Shown in pieces: positions 1-9,990 of a DNA stretch of 64,000 bases; within the stretch, counting starts at the first letter, position 1, and the number at the start of each line of letters is the position of its first letter. The stretch covers positions 51,375-115,374 of the forward strand of contig NZ_JAIQZB010000015.1 in NCBI RefSeq assembly GCF_020164555.1. The letters run 5' to 3'. The notes below the pieces were generated by a model that saw nothing but the letters and a program-made list of their open reading frames with translations, searched no databases and was not told where the DNA came from. A program made the position numbers and the translations under genes. This DNA comes from Salegentibacter lacus (GTDB lineage Bacteria > Bacteroidota > Bacteroidia > Flavobacteriales > Flavobacteriaceae).

Positions 1-206
1 TCTTCAGTGGTGTACAAACGCCAGTCGTTCATAGTAAACCAGGTAGATTCATCTTCGTCGTGAGAAGTGTATAAATAGAGTTTATCGTTATAAACCATTG
101 GAGCAGGATCTGCCGTGAAATTGGTTTGCACAATTGGATTTTGGGAAATACCTGCTTTAAAAACGAGTATAAGGCTAAGAAGTAATAATAATCTTTTCAC
201 AGTCAT
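1..206 (-). CDS. Glycoside hydrolase family 43 enzyme, N-terminal fragment (cut by window edge)
   Basis: Only the first 68 codons are present; the rest lies left of the window. The translated start is a typical signal peptide ([17 protein letters not shown], ending before QNPIV) followed by the GH43 blade-I motif [20 protein letters not shown], whose first Asp is the expected catalytic base. It is closely similar to the N-terminus of the next gene upstream (254-1222), so the two look like tandem paralogues. The start ATG lies at 204-206 and the gene sits 47 bp after the stop of that neighbour, in the same operon. GH43 enzymes of this kind are beta-xylosidases or alpha-L-arabinofuranosidases; with only the N-terminus visible the specificity cannot be given. 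Confidence 0.85.
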   Translation of the reverse strand, partial: MTVKRLLLLLSLILVFKAGISQNPIVQTNFTADPAPMVYNDKLYLYTSHDEDESTWFTMNDWRLYTTE

Positions 207-253
207 ACTTTTTCTATTTTCTCGAACTTTATTTTGGGATTATACAGAGAAAA

Positions 254-1222
254 CTATTCTACGGCTTTAACTCCTTCCTCCGTTTGTTCTACTTTCTTAA
301 TGGTGCCATCTTCATTGTAATACATATAATCTACAGCAATAGAGCGACGGTAACTCCCACCAGTAGGTAATACACCATTATGGTAAAAAAAATAATCTTT
401 TCCTTTGTACTCGATAATACCGGGATGAATGGTAAAACTATTGGGAGCGCTGTCTGCGAGTATTCCACGATATTCCCACGGGCCTTCCGGACTATCGGAA
501 GTAGCGTATTCAATTCTTTCACGCTCTTCCCCCTGACTCGCATATACTAAATAATACAGGCCTTTTCTTTTATAAACCCATGGGCCTTCTATAAAATTCT
601 TTGGATTTAAATATTGGATATCCCCATCCAATTCAATCATATTATCTTTTAATTTGACCATTTTCAGGCTACCATTACCCCAGTACATATATGCCTGGCC
701 GTCATCATCTACAAAAACCGAAGGATCTATATCATCCCACCCGTGTGGATTATCGGTGGTCATTTCATTATATATTAAAGCTTCTCCTTTAGCATCCTTA
801 AAAGGGCCTAAGGGTGAATCAGCAACTGCTACTCCTATGGCTGCACCTCCATTGCTCCTGTCATCATCTTTATGAAATGTTGATACATAGAAATAAAATT
901 TACCGTCTCTTTCTGCAACCTCAGCGGCATAAGCATCCCCAGTTGCCCAGGAAAAATCTTTTGGAGAGAGTTTTGGTCCGTGATTTTTCCAATTCTTCAT
1001 ATCAGTTGAAGAAAAAACCAACCAATCTTTCATTTCATAGTTGGTAGAAGATACCGAAGCCGTATCGTGACTGGTATATAAATAAACCGTATCGTCATAA
1101 ACCAGCGGTGCGGGATCTGCCGTAAAAACATCTGTGATAATAGGGTTTTGGGCTTTTAAAAGCTGCGGTGTAAACATTAAGCCTAATCCACATAATGCCA
1201 GTATTTTAATTTTTAGTTTCAT
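254..1222 (-). CDS. Glycoside hydrolase family 43 (beta-xylosidase / alpha-L-arabinofuranosidase type)
   Basis: A 322-residue single-domain GH43 five-bladed propeller with a cleavable signal peptide (residues 1-24, cut before QNPII). The three catalytic carboxylates of the family are visible: Asp36 in TADPAP (base), Asp in DIDPSVF (about residue 167, pKa modulator) and Glu in FIEGPWVY (about 214, acid). There is no extra carbohydrate-binding domain. It is probably periplasmic or surface-exposed and releases xylose or arabinose from xylan side chains or xylo-oligosaccharides. It lies 18 bp after the GH95 gene in the long minus-strand xylan operon and is a near paralogue of the truncated gene at 1-206. 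The family call is firm; the substrate is inferred from the locus. Confidence 0.92.
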   Translation of the reverse strand: MKLKIKILALCGLGLMFTPQLLKAQNPIITDVFTADPAPLVYDDTVYLYTSHDTASVSSTNYEMKDWLVFSSTDMKNWKNHGPKLSPKDFSWATGDAYAAEVAERDGKFYFYVSTFHKDDDRSNGGAAIGVAVADSPLGPFKDAKGEALIYNEMTTDNPHGWDDIDPSVFVDDDGQAYMYWGNGSLKMVKLKDNMIELDGDIQYLNPKNFIEGPWVYKRKGLYYLVYASQGEERERIEYATSDSPEGPWEYRGILADSAPNSFTIHPGIIEYKGKDYFFYHNGVLPTGGSYRRSIAVDYMYYNEDGTIKKVEQTEEGVKAVE

Positions 1223-1240
1223 AATTTTATAATTTATCGG

Positions 1241-3742
1241 TTATAGTAATTTCTTAGTAGTTAATGTATACTGTTCTCCTTTAGAAGTTTTTAAATCGTA
1301 TTCATAAACCTTATGAATTTTAACCGGGTTTAAATCTGTTTCTTCTGAAATAAGCGGTTGCTTAATTTCCGGGTGAGTATAGAATTTATTCGGATTATCA
1401 CCTTTGGCTTTTTCCAGTCCTTCGCCTTCCAACGGGGTATATGACCGAATCCTAGCAATACCACCTAATTCAGATTTAATAATAACATTATCCGGCTTAT
1501 TATTCTCCCACTCAAGAGCTACTTCAAAACCTCCACGAGCTCTTAAACCGGAAATTTTTCCTTTGCTCCAGTCTGCAGGTAATGCAGGCAGAATATAAAT
1601 GGCGCCATCGTGACTTTGTAAAAGCATCTCAGCAATCCCGGCGGTGCACCCAAAATTCCCATCGATCTGAAACGGAGGATGCGCATCAAAAAGGTTGGGA
1701 TACGTGCCGCCTTTTTCGCTATGGCCTTCCTGCATTGAAGGGGTTAACTGATCTTTTATCAATTTGAGCGCGTGATCCCCGTCAAGTAATCTCGCCCAAA
1801 GGTTCACCTTCCAGCCCATGGACCAACCGGTAGACTCATCGCCCCGGGCAACCAAAGAGGTTTTTGCCGCCTCAAATAACTCCGGATTGCGGTAAGGGGA
1901 AATCTGGTTTGAAGGATAGAGTCCGTATAAATGCGAGACGTGCCTGTGGTCGCTGTTAGGATCATCCCAGTCTTTTATCCATTCCTGCAATTGTCCCCAA
2001 CTTCCAATTTGCATAGGAGGCAATTGCTGGAGTTTATCATTTAATTCGGCTATAAAATCTTCATCATCTCCAAGTATTTTAGCGGCTTTTGCTGTTCTTG
2101 AGAAAAGATCAAAAATTAGTTGATTATCCATCGTTGTTCCGTAGGTCAAAGAAGACTCAGGATGTTCGGTTGGGGCGTGTTCCGGGGAAATGGAAGGAGA
2201 GACCACCAGCCAGTTATTCTCAGGTTCCCTGATCATAAAATTCAGGTAAAACTTTGATGCTTCTTTTACTATTGGATAAACAGACTCCAAAAATTCCTTA
2301 TCTCCTGAGAAATCGTATTTATCCAATAAATGCTGGGAAAGCCAAACCCCACCCATTGGCCACATTCCCCAATAGGAACCGTCTATCGCACCCGTCATTC
2401 GCCAAATGTCTGTATTGTGATGCATCACCCAACCTTCTGCGCCGTACATATCTTTGGCGGTTTTTCTTCCTACTTCTGAAAGTTCTTTCACCATTTGGAT
2501 CAGTGGCTCGTGAAATTCCGGAAGATTTGTGATCTCCGCCGGCCAGTAATTCATTTCGGTATTAATATTTACCGTGTATTTGCTATCCCAGGCAGGATTT
2601 AACTGGTCATTCCAAATCCCCTGCAAATTGGCAGGCTGGGTTCCCGGTCTTGAAGAGGTAATTAAAAGATAGCGCCCAAACTGAAAATATAGGGAAACAA
2701 GGGCTGGATCATTTCCGGTTTTGAAATTTATGATCCTCTCATTGGTGGGTAGCTTCGCAGCTTCCGTTTCACCAAGATCTAGGGCTACCCGGTTGAAATA
2801 GGTTTGATAATCTTCCAGGTGAGTTTTGTATATCTCTTCTGACTTCTTTTTTTCTATTGCTGAAAGATATTCTTCTGCTTTTGCGACTTCATCAATACTC
2901 AGATCCCCGTAATTTTTGAAATTAGAAGCGATGGAAATATACAGTGTAGCACTGTTGGCATTCTGAATTTTAAGAGCTTCATCTACTGAAGTAATTTTTC
3001 CGCCTTCAGTCTGAATTTTAGTTATGGCCAGGAATTCAACTTTCCCTTCTATTCCTTCAAAATCGCTGGTTTTACCCTGTAGTTTTAATGTCCCATTTTC
3101 AGCTGAAACTTCAGCACCTCCTGGGCGATCCATCGTAGCTGTGAAATTTAAAGCTCCGGGTTTATCTGCCGTAATTTGTACCACGATCACCTGATCGGGA
3201 TGGGAAGCGAAAACTTTAGTTTCATAACCTACACCTCCAACTCTATAGCGAGTTGTGGTAACCGCAGTTTCCAAATCCAGTTCCCGGTAATATTCAGTGT
3301 AATTTTTGTGATTCGGAAAAGATAATTTCAGATTCCCTGCGGTTTGATAAGGCATTCCATGGGAAGTTTTGCTTATGAAATGTTGATTGACGAGCTCCTG
3401 GGCTTCTGCGCTTTTGCCTTCAAACAGAAGTTTCTGCACTTCGGGTAAATATGCTTTAGCTTCAGGATTATCATTACGGTTAGGTTGTCCTGCCCAGATC
3501 GTGTTTTCATTCAGCTGAATAACCTCTTCTTGAGGATCTCCGTAAACCATTGCACCCAGTCGCCCGTTTCCTACGGGAAGTGCCTCTACCCATTTCTCAG
3601 CAGGCTTATTATACCAGAGTTTTAATTGGGAATCTTGACTCCAGGATTGAAAAGGTGAAATTAAAAACAGTATTCCCAGAATAACGGAAAACCCGAAACC
3701 GGAAAACTTACTTTTTGAAATTATATTCTCACCAATGCTCAT
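1241..3742 (-). CDS. Glycoside hydrolase family 95 (alpha-L-fucosidase / alpha-L-galactosidase)
   Basis: This 833-residue protein has a signal region (hydrophobic segment about 16-34, cut near WSQDS) and full GH95 length. The N-terminal motifs [20 protein letters not shown] and LNENTIWAG, the central [12 protein letters not shown] segment and the C-terminal [20 protein letters not shown] segment are characteristic of the family. GH95 inverts alpha-L-fucosides, but members in Bacteroidota xylan loci remove L-galactose from glucuronoarabinoxylan. Given GH10, GH43, CE15 and GH97 neighbours, alpha-L-galactosidase on xylan decorations is the likelier role; this is inference from context. The next gene (GH43-CBM6) is upstream by 6 bp, so the two are translationally close. 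Confidence 0.93.
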   Translation of the reverse strand: MSIGENIISKSKFSGFGFSVILGILFLISPFQSWSQDSQLKLWYNKPAEKWVEALPVGNGRLGAMVYGDPQEEVIQLNENTIWAGQPNRNDNPEAKAYLPEVQKLLFEGKSAEAQELVNQHFISKTSHGMPYQTAGNLKLSFPNHKNYTEYYRELDLETAVTTTRYRVGGVGYETKVFASHPDQVIVVQITADKPGALNFTATMDRPGGAEVSAENGTLKLQGKTSDFEGIEGKVEFLAITKIQTEGGKITSVDEALKIQNANSATLYISIASNFKNYGDLSIDEVAKAEEYLSAIEKKKSEEIYKTHLEDYQTYFNRVALDLGETEAAKLPTNERIINFKTGNDPALVSLYFQFGRYLLITSSRPGTQPANLQGIWNDQLNPAWDSKYTVNINTEMNYWPAEITNLPEFHEPLIQMVKELSEVGRKTAKDMYGAEGWVMHHNTDIWRMTGAIDGSYWGMWPMGGVWLSQHLLDKYDFSGDKEFLESVYPIVKEASKFYLNFMIREPENNWLVVSPSISPEHAPTEHPESSLTYGTTMDNQLIFDLFSRTAKAAKILGDDEDFIAELNDKLQQLPPMQIGSWGQLQEWIKDWDDPNSDHRHVSHLYGLYPSNQISPYRNPELFEAAKTSLVARGDESTGWSMGWKVNLWARLLDGDHALKLIKDQLTPSMQEGHSEKGGTYPNLFDAHPPFQIDGNFGCTAGIAEMLLQSHDGAIYILPALPADWSKGKISGLRARGGFEVALEWENNKPDNVIIKSELGGIARIRSYTPLEGEGLEKAKGDNPNKFYTHPEIKQPLISEETDLNPVKIHKVYEYDLKTSKGEQYTLTTKKLL

Positions 3743-3748
3743 CCCCTT

Positions 3749-5107
3749 CTATTTTTCAAATTGAACCCAGTCCACTTCAACCCCGGCACCACTTTTAAGT
3801 TGCAATAACAGATCCTGAACAGCGGTTGCTTCAGATTTTACAGGAGCCGAAAAAACCTCCCAATTTCCACCTTTTTGGATGGTAACTTTAGAAATTTCCT
3901 TATTGTCCTGCCCTGCCAGTTTCACAGCTACAGTACCACCGGTTAAAGATCTTGCTCTTATTTTGACATTTTTGGAACCTTCTGCACCAAAATCAACCTT
4001 ATTATATTTTACCCAGGCTTCCGGTTTGTTTAAAACCACTTTCCATCCCTTAAAAGGATCAAGCCTATCTAAAAAGACTGAGGCAGCTCCATAATTGCTT
4101 TTCGCACTATACCGATCCACCTGAATTTCAGAAGTACTTGCTGTAATTCCAACTCCCCTTTTGGTTGGAATCACTTTTTTTATGTTTCCATTCTCTTCGA
4201 AGAATAAACTATCGGCACGATTGGAACGGTTTTTATCAAAATCGGGGGAAAGGTCGTTATCGTGATAAAATAAGTACCATTGATCCTTATAATTCACGAT
4301 GGAATGATGATTGGTCCAGGTACCCGAAGCCGATTCATCCATAATCACCCCCTGATGAGTAAAAGGCCCCATTGGATTATCGGAGGTGCCATATTCCAGT
4401 CTTTCAGTATTATTGGCAACGTGCGGATAGGTCATATAATATGTGCCATTTCTTTCGAAAACAAAAGGTCCTTCAATATGCCCTTTTTGAGGGATCTCCT
4501 CGAAGGTCTTTATTTCTGAATCCAGCTCAAGCATATTATCCTTCAGTTTTGCACCATAAATTTTTCCACGGGACCAGTACAAATAAGCCTGCCCATCTTT
4601 ATCAATAAAAACATTGGGATCTATGCCTTCTACTCTTTGAATATGATTTGGCTGTGGCTTATAAGGCCCCTCAGGTTTGTCGGCGACTGCCACGCCGATT
4701 GAAAAGCCCTTTTCCCCATCTCCGGCGTCTTTGAGTCTGGTGGGAAAATAGAAGTAAAATTTGCCATTTTTGGATACCGCATCAGGCGCCCACATACTGT
4801 AAGCCTTAGGATCGGCCCAGGGAACATCTTTTTGATCCAGGATTTTTCCGTGGTCTGTCCAATTGGTAAGATCTTCCGAAGAAAACACGTGGTAATCGGC
4901 CATATTAAACCATTCGGCACGGCCTTCCCCTTTTGGTGGCACAATATCGTGGGAAGGAAATACGTATAGTTTCCCGTTAAATACCCTTGCCGTAGGATCG
5001 GCAGTAAACTGGTCCATAATCAGCGGATTTTGTGCAAAAGCATTTACTGACAAGAAAAATATAATCAGACTAAGAGATATCGTTTTCGGCATTTTTGAGT
5101 GTTTCAT
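3749..5107 (-). CDS. GH43 enzyme with C-terminal CBM6-like domain
   Basis: I place the start at the ATG at 5105-5107 (MKHSKMPK). A longer reading to 5131 would need a TTG start and overlap the upstream stop. The signal peptide ends near VNAFAQ. A GH43 propeller follows, with FTADPTARVF (base Asp), GIDPNVFIDKDGQAYLYW (modulator) and GHIEGPFVF (acid Glu). The last 130 residues form a beta-sandwich ending in GAGVEVDWVQFEK, which fits a CBM6-type xylan-binding module. The enzyme is probably an arabinofuranosidase or xylosidase held on substituted xylan. The gene begins 1 bp after the stop of the next GH43, so the two are likely translationally coupled. Confidence 0.9.
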   Translation of the reverse strand: MKHSKMPKTISLSLIIFFLSVNAFAQNPLIMDQFTADPTARVFNGKLYVFPSHDIVPPKGEGRAEWFNMADYHVFSSEDLTNWTDHGKILDQKDVPWADPKAYSMWAPDAVSKNGKFYFYFPTRLKDAGDGEKGFSIGVAVADKPEGPYKPQPNHIQRVEGIDPNVFIDKDGQAYLYWSRGKIYGAKLKDNMLELDSEIKTFEEIPQKGHIEGPFVFERNGTYYMTYPHVANNTERLEYGTSDNPMGPFTHQGVIMDESASGTWTNHHSIVNYKDQWYLFYHDNDLSPDFDKNRSNRADSLFFEENGNIKKVIPTKRGVGITASTSEIQVDRYSAKSNYGAASVFLDRLDPFKGWKVVLNKPEAWVKYNKVDFGAEGSKNVKIRARSLTGGTVAVKLAGQDNKEISKVTIQKGGNWEVFSAPVKSEATAVQDLLLQLKSGAGVEVDWVQFEK

Positions 5108-5108
5108 C

Positions 5109-6671
5109 TTAATTATTTTTTTCAGCTTCAATTTTAAAGTAATCGAAATCTACATGACCACCTGCTTCTTTTGTGGCGTAGTTGAACAGCGCAAACCTGT
5201 AGCCCATAAAGTGCGGCAGGGTGTATGACATTTTAAGTTCGTTCCCAATGGCCTTCCAGTTTTCATTATCAAGGCTGTAGTAAAATTTTGCAGTATCCTT
5301 CCTGTCCTTAAAATCCCCGACGGCTTTAAGGTAAAGTTCCTCCTGATTCAAAGGAATACTTTCCACCTCAACGGGTTCTTCGGAAGCTCCATTGACCATA
5401 ATAATGTGCTTCTTATTATTTATCATTTTAGCCCCTACAAATCCGAAATTTTTCTGAAGTAAACCAAGCCCGGCAAAATCTCCATTCTTCATTCCGGAGA
5501 GATCAACTTTAGTAATGCCAGAACTTTTCGGACCAATGGTTCTTTGGGTAAGTGTGTTTCGGGTATTTAAAAAGGAAGTATCTACCCTATCTGTAGTCAT
5601 TCTTAAATAACCTTCGCGGTCTTTGACAGACCAGTAATTATCTTGCGGATTATGATTCCATTGCCAAACCAGAGGCAAATCTCTGTCTCCTGACTTTCTG
5701 CTAAAATCATCTGAAGCCACAATTCCCGGAATCCATCCTTCATTTGCGGGTAGATCCAGAGTTTCAGGTACCTTGCCATTTTCACCTAGAACAGGCCAGC
5801 CGTTTTCCCATTTTACAGGAACCAGATAGGGAATACGCCCAACCGCGCCATAATCGCGGAATAAATAGGCAAACCAATCCCCTTCAGGCGTATCAATTAA
5901 ACCACCCTGTGCCACTCCTTTATCCTGAAAAGCGATTTTTCCTTCGTAAGGTCCGGTTATTTTATCGGCACGATGAATAATCACCGTTCTCATCCCGTCT
6001 CTTGGCCAGGCGATGTTGAATAGGTAATACTTACCGTTGGCCTTAAATATTTGAGATCCTTCCGCAGGAAGAATATAATTGGATCCAATAGGTTCCGTAG
6101 CGTTCTCAATTAGAACCCGTTCTGTACCTTCCTTTACTCCTGACAGATTATCTTTAAGCTCTACTATATTCAGTTTACCTCCACCCCAAATGAGATAAGT
6201 CTTTCCATCGTCATCAAAAAATAAAGTATTGTCGTGAAGAGATGGGGTAAAAGAAATCTCTTCAAAGGAACCATTTTCAATATCTTTTGTTTTGAAAATA
6301 TAAGTTTTTCCTGTGGTGCTCGAAAAAGTGGAAACGTAAAAAGTATCATTATGGTAACGAAGGCTGCTTGCCCAGGATCCTCTCCCATATGCATTTTCAC
6401 CATTTTCCATATTCAGGGCATCTGAATCCCCCAAAGTATTATAAGCATAATTTACTATTTCCCAGTTCACCAAATCATTGGATTTCATAATCGGCACCCC
6501 GGGATTCATATGCATCGTGGTGCTGCTCATATAATAGGCATCACCAACCCTAATTATAGAAGCATCTGGAACATCGGCATGGATAATAGGATTTTGAGCC
6601 TGCTGTTGTGCAACGACTGAATTTCCTAAAAACAGGCTTAAAATTATAATGAGTAGATTTCTCTTTTTCAT
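5109..6671 (-). CDS. GH43 enzyme with C-terminal beta-sandwich (GH43_12-like)
   Basis: A 520-residue protein with a signal peptide (cut after SVVAQQ). The propeller starts with NPIIHADVPDASIIRVGDAYYM (Asp base) and includes THDNTLFF-like SLHDNTLFFDDDGKTYLIWG (modulator) and LPAEGSQIFK (acid Glu). From about residue 320 a second domain (ASDDFSRK...LPLVWQWNHNPQDNYWS) is the concanavalin-like C-terminal sandwich typical of beta-xylosidase-type GH43 proteins. Such proteins act on arabinosylated xylo-oligosaccharides. The call to subfamily 12 is from the overall pattern and is tentative. It lies between CE15 (6 bp upstream) and GH43-CBM6 in the operon. Confidence 0.9.
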   Translation of the reverse strand: MKKRNLLIIILSLFLGNSVVAQQQAQNPIIHADVPDASIIRVGDAYYMSSTTMHMNPGVPIMKSNDLVNWEIVNYAYNTLGDSDALNMENGENAYGRGSWASSLRYHNDTFYVSTFSSTTGKTYIFKTKDIENGSFEEISFTPSLHDNTLFFDDDGKTYLIWGGGKLNIVELKDNLSGVKEGTERVLIENATEPIGSNYILPAEGSQIFKANGKYYLFNIAWPRDGMRTVIIHRADKITGPYEGKIAFQDKGVAQGGLIDTPEGDWFAYLFRDYGAVGRIPYLVPVKWENGWPVLGENGKVPETLDLPANEGWIPGIVASDDFSRKSGDRDLPLVWQWNHNPQDNYWSVKDREGYLRMTTDRVDTSFLNTRNTLTQRTIGPKSSGITKVDLSGMKNGDFAGLGLLQKNFGFVGAKMINNKKHIIMVNGASEEPVEVESIPLNQEELYLKAVGDFKDRKDTAKFYYSLDNENWKAIGNELKMSYTLPHFMGYRFALFNYATKEAGGHVDFDYFKIEAEKNN

Positions 6672-6676
6672 ATTCT

Positions 6677-7999
6677 TTATTTGAAATAGGGTTTGGCAAA
6701 TTCTATAAAATATGGCCAGTTAGGGACTACAGTATGACCGCCTTCGTGTATTCTAAAAACAAGTTTACCTTCAGATAAAAACTCCCTAACTTGAGGAAAT
6801 TCAGTTTTTGACAGTCCTTTTTCACCATAGATTTCATAAGCAGGACTCGCGTGAACTCCGGCTAAGTACATTCCTTTGGCGTCTATCCAATTTCCTTCAA
6901 CCTTAGGATCCCCGCTGCTGATAAAAACAGGTCTTGGCGCCGCAAGCGCAATCAAATGATGGGCATCAACCGGAAGGTCTTTTGTTTCTAAAGGACCGCC
7001 GTATTTTATAAAATTGGGAGCAAACCAGTGGTATTGGGAACTGGAGACCAGATTCTCTACCTGTTCTCCAAAATTTCTTCTCAATATTTTAGTACCACCT
7101 GCACCGGCAGAACCTATAAATCCAACAGCAAATCTTTCATCATAGGCCATAGTGACCATCGCTGCTTTTCCGTAGCGGGAAAGTCCTTCTATAGCAACCT
7201 TATTTGCATCAACTTTTGAATGATTTTCAAAATAATCAAGCGCACGGCTGGCGCCCCAGGCCCAGGCTTTCAAAGCGCCCCAATCATCCAGTTTTCGCGG
7301 TTCGCCTTTATTTACTAAACCGATGATTCCTTCCCGAAGTCCAGAGCCATTATCGGCCTGATAACTTGTTGGGATCAAACTGGCGTAACCCCAGTTTTGT
7401 GCGAGTAATTGTTCCTGCCAGGGATTTTCCTGTTCAGGTGGGTTAAAACCTGCCGGGAAATTCCAATCAAATTTTAAAATTACCGGCACTTTTTGATCTG
7501 TATTTTTTGGAAGGGTCAGGGTCATCTGAATTTCGACCTCGATCTCGGGATACGCAGAATTATCTACCACTCCCAAGAGTTTCTCAACCTGCACCGGATA
7601 TTCACCAATAATTGAATCTTTCCGGGAAACAACTTTCCAGTTTACAGCAGGGATATTTTTAGGGAATCTTCCATAGACTTCAGCATTAAAATCTTCTTTG
7701 ATCTCCTGCCTGCGTTTTTCCCATTCAGAAACTGAAGTGACTTTTGATCCGTCTTTAAAATCCAAAAGTTCGGGCAAGCTGTAATCTACAACTTTAGATT
7801 CGTCAGAATTCGCTGCATTAGGATCATTCGGATTTCCAGAGGGTCCGTGCCGCAAGGAATCTATACCTAATTTCTGCAACATTAATTGATGATCCTGCGC
7901 ACTTAAACGGTAAATACTGTCCCGCTCCTGCTGAGAAAACTGCGCCATCGATTGATTAACGCAGCTAAAAAAAATGATAATGCCAAATAATTGTTTCAT
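6677..7999 (-). CDS. CE15 glucuronoyl (4-O-methylglucuronoyl) esterase
   Basis: A 440-residue alpha/beta hydrolase with a signal peptide (cut after QSMAQ). The nucleophile elbow is EGLSRYGKAA with Ser274, the CE15 form of the motif, and the catalytic His is in EGGHTVVPNW (His422). The WGALKAWAWGASRALDYF helix before the elbow is also typical. CE15 cleaves the ester between 4-O-methylglucuronic acid on xylan and lignin alcohols, or methyl esters. The acidic partner was not assigned by eye. Placement among GH10 and GH43 genes supports the xylan role. It is 31 bp after the GH97 gene. Confidence 0.87.
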   Translation of the reverse strand: MKQLFGIIIFFSCVNQSMAQFSQQERDSIYRLSAQDHQLMLQKLGIDSLRHGPSGNPNDPNAANSDESKVVDYSLPELLDFKDGSKVTSVSEWEKRRQEIKEDFNAEVYGRFPKNIPAVNWKVVSRKDSIIGEYPVQVEKLLGVVDNSAYPEIEVEIQMTLTLPKNTDQKVPVILKFDWNFPAGFNPPEQENPWQEQLLAQNWGYASLIPTSYQADNGSGLREGIIGLVNKGEPRKLDDWGALKAWAWGASRALDYFENHSKVDANKVAIEGLSRYGKAAMVTMAYDERFAVGFIGSAGAGGTKILRRNFGEQVENLVSSSQYHWFAPNFIKYGGPLETKDLPVDAHHLIALAAPRPVFISSGDPKVEGNWIDAKGMYLAGVHASPAYEIYGEKGLSKTEFPQVREFLSEGKLVFRIHEGGHTVVPNWPYFIEFAKPYFK

Positions 8000-8030
8000 T
8001 TTAAATATTTTACAGGAGGAGCAATTTAGG

Positions 8031-9965
8031 CTAATTTGTAATCACAAATCCGCCCTGAGGTTGAATGGTCAGTTCAAATTTTCCTCTTTTTTCTGTTATT
8101 TCTTTCTTTTCAGTTTTCCCCTTTTTAGAGTCATTAATAATACTGAATTTCTTTCCTTCCATTTCTGGAAGGGAAAAGCTCACTTTCTTTGCTTCTTTTG
8201 AAGCATTGATCCCAGCGATATACCACTGATTCTTGTGCCTTCTTGCTATCACGCTGTATTCTCCCGGATATCCTTCAATGAAAATAGTCTCATCCCAGGT
8301 TGTGGGGACGTTTTTCATAAAGTCTATGGCAAATTCCGGAGCGTCTTCGAGATTATTTGGCGTCAATGCGAAGAATTGAACCGGCGTTTGGAATAGAACT
8401 GCAGTTGCCAATTGAAAAGCATCAGAGGTTCTTCTAAAGTTTCCGCCGTCATTGGTTCGGTTGTAGCGTTCGTTTAGAACAGTACCGCCAAAATCCATAC
8501 TTCCCACCGTGTTCCTTATAAACGGATGAATGGCAGCACTTCGGGCTTCCTGGTCGTTTGCATACTGACTGAACATTAGATTTTCTGAAGCAAGAACTGC
8601 TTCAGTACTTATAAAATTAGGATACATTACCTCCCAACCTCGTGGAATTGTGGCGCCGTGAAAGATCATCATTAAGCCGTGGTCATTAGCGTCGGACATT
8701 ATATCCTCATAAAGCTGAATGGTCTCTTGCTTATCACCTCCCATAAAATCAACTTTAAGGCCTTTTACCCCGTTCTCCTGCAACCATTGCATCTCCTGTT
8801 TGCGGGTAATAGCCCGGTGCATTTTGTTCCTGGGCGTCATCGGGGCGTCGTTGGCAACGCCGTTGGAGTTATACCACAAGAAAACATCTACGTTTTTAAT
8901 GTTGGCGTAATCAATGAGTTGTTCCATCCTGTCGTACCCAATATTCTGGTCCCAAAGGGCATCAATCAAGATGTATTCATAACCCATTTCAGCAGCGAAA
9001 TCAATGTAGGTCACCTGGTCGTCATAATTCATACTGCCATCCTGCCACATAATCCAGCTCCATACGCCGCGCCCGAATTCATAATCCTGAGAGGCTTCGT
9101 AAAGCGGCTCCACCACATCAAAAGGAATGGTGGTTTCTACAATAGGTTTTAAAGTTTCACCAATTGTGATAGTCCGCCACGGAGTGCTAAATGGAAGGGA
9201 AATGGCCGCACCTGTGCTACCAAAATCATTATTTTCAGTACTATCGGGAAAAGCAATCGTATATTCTCCTTCAGCATTTGGATCGCTGAGATGAGCGCCC
9301 ACGTAGGTACCGTCAACTCCGGTTTCAGAGAGAAGAATCCAGTGATCTTCAGTTTTAAATAAACCCGGAAAGGTATAACCTAAATTATTAGCAGAAGCGG
9401 CGGTAATATCCTGATCTAAATAATAACCTTCTTCGTAACTGGGCTTGGTCCGTTGAAAACCTACCATAGATTTAGACTGAGGTGTCAAAAAACCTTTTGC
9501 CGTTTTTTGGAAATTAAATCCTGTGAATTCTTTTGTAACCAAGTGGGCTATAGTGTCACTATATTTTTGAAGATGGTACCTAAATGCGATATCATTATCG
9601 CTAACGTGGAAAACAACATCGATTTTTTGACCTTCTTTATTGGAAAAAGTAGAAATTAACTCCTTAGCCTTATAATTAATTCCCGATTTCTTAAGCTTTT
9701 TGGACTCGTAAGTTTTCTCTACGGAATTTGTTTCATGGCCTTCAAAAGTCAAACCTTTGGAATAATCTGAAATATTTGTTTTCAGCCCTAAGCGGGACTT
9801 TTCCAGCACAACTTCATTCTTGTATAAAACGGAATAGGTTGGTTTTCCTTCTTCTAAATAAATTTCCACTTTTACAGCTTCATCGGGACTATTGATTACG
9901 GCCTTCTGTGCAAATCCCGTATTAAAACCGGTAATAATAGCTATAAATAGAAAAATATTTTTCAT
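8031..9965 (-). CDS. Glycoside hydrolase family 97, retaining alpha-galactosidase-like
   Basis: A 644-residue protein with a signal peptide (cut after NTGFAQ). It shows the N-terminal beta-supersandwich, a (beta/alpha)8 barrel from about residue 295 and a C-terminal beta domain. GH97 splits into inverting alpha-glucosidases with a Glu base and retaining alpha-galactosidases with an Asp nucleophile. Here the motif GLKVDFMGGDKQ places Asp406 at the nucleophile position and FISTEAVLASEN places Glu455 as likely acid/base, so the retaining alpha-galactosidase type is favoured. It may remove D-galactose caps from xylan side chains. It lies 31 bp before CE15 and 25 bp after GH10. Confidence 0.9.
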   Translation of the reverse strand: MKNIFLFIAIITGFNTGFAQKAVINSPDEAVKVEIYLEEGKPTYSVLYKNEVVLEKSRLGLKTNISDYSKGLTFEGHETNSVEKTYESKKLKKSGINYKAKELISTFSNKEGQKIDVVFHVSDNDIAFRYHLQKYSDTIAHLVTKEFTGFNFQKTAKGFLTPQSKSMVGFQRTKPSYEEGYYLDQDITAASANNLGYTFPGLFKTEDHWILLSETGVDGTYVGAHLSDPNAEGEYTIAFPDSTENNDFGSTGAAISLPFSTPWRTITIGETLKPIVETTIPFDVVEPLYEASQDYEFGRGVWSWIMWQDGSMNYDDQVTYIDFAAEMGYEYILIDALWDQNIGYDRMEQLIDYANIKNVDVFLWYNSNGVANDAPMTPRNKMHRAITRKQEMQWLQENGVKGLKVDFMGGDKQETIQLYEDIMSDANDHGLMMIFHGATIPRGWEVMYPNFISTEAVLASENLMFSQYANDQEARSAAIHPFIRNTVGSMDFGGTVLNERYNRTNDGGNFRRTSDAFQLATAVLFQTPVQFFALTPNNLEDAPEFAIDFMKNVPTTWDETIFIEGYPGEYSVIARRHKNQWYIAGINASKEAKKVSFSLPEMEGKKFSIINDSKKGKTEKKEITEKRGKFELTIQPQGGFVITN

Positions 9966-9990
9966 AATACATTAAGTGTTTCAAATAGTT

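Noticed and set aside
8679..9152. 157-codon plus-strand frame
   Set aside because: It lies wholly inside the GH97 gene on the opposite strand and has no coding character of its own.
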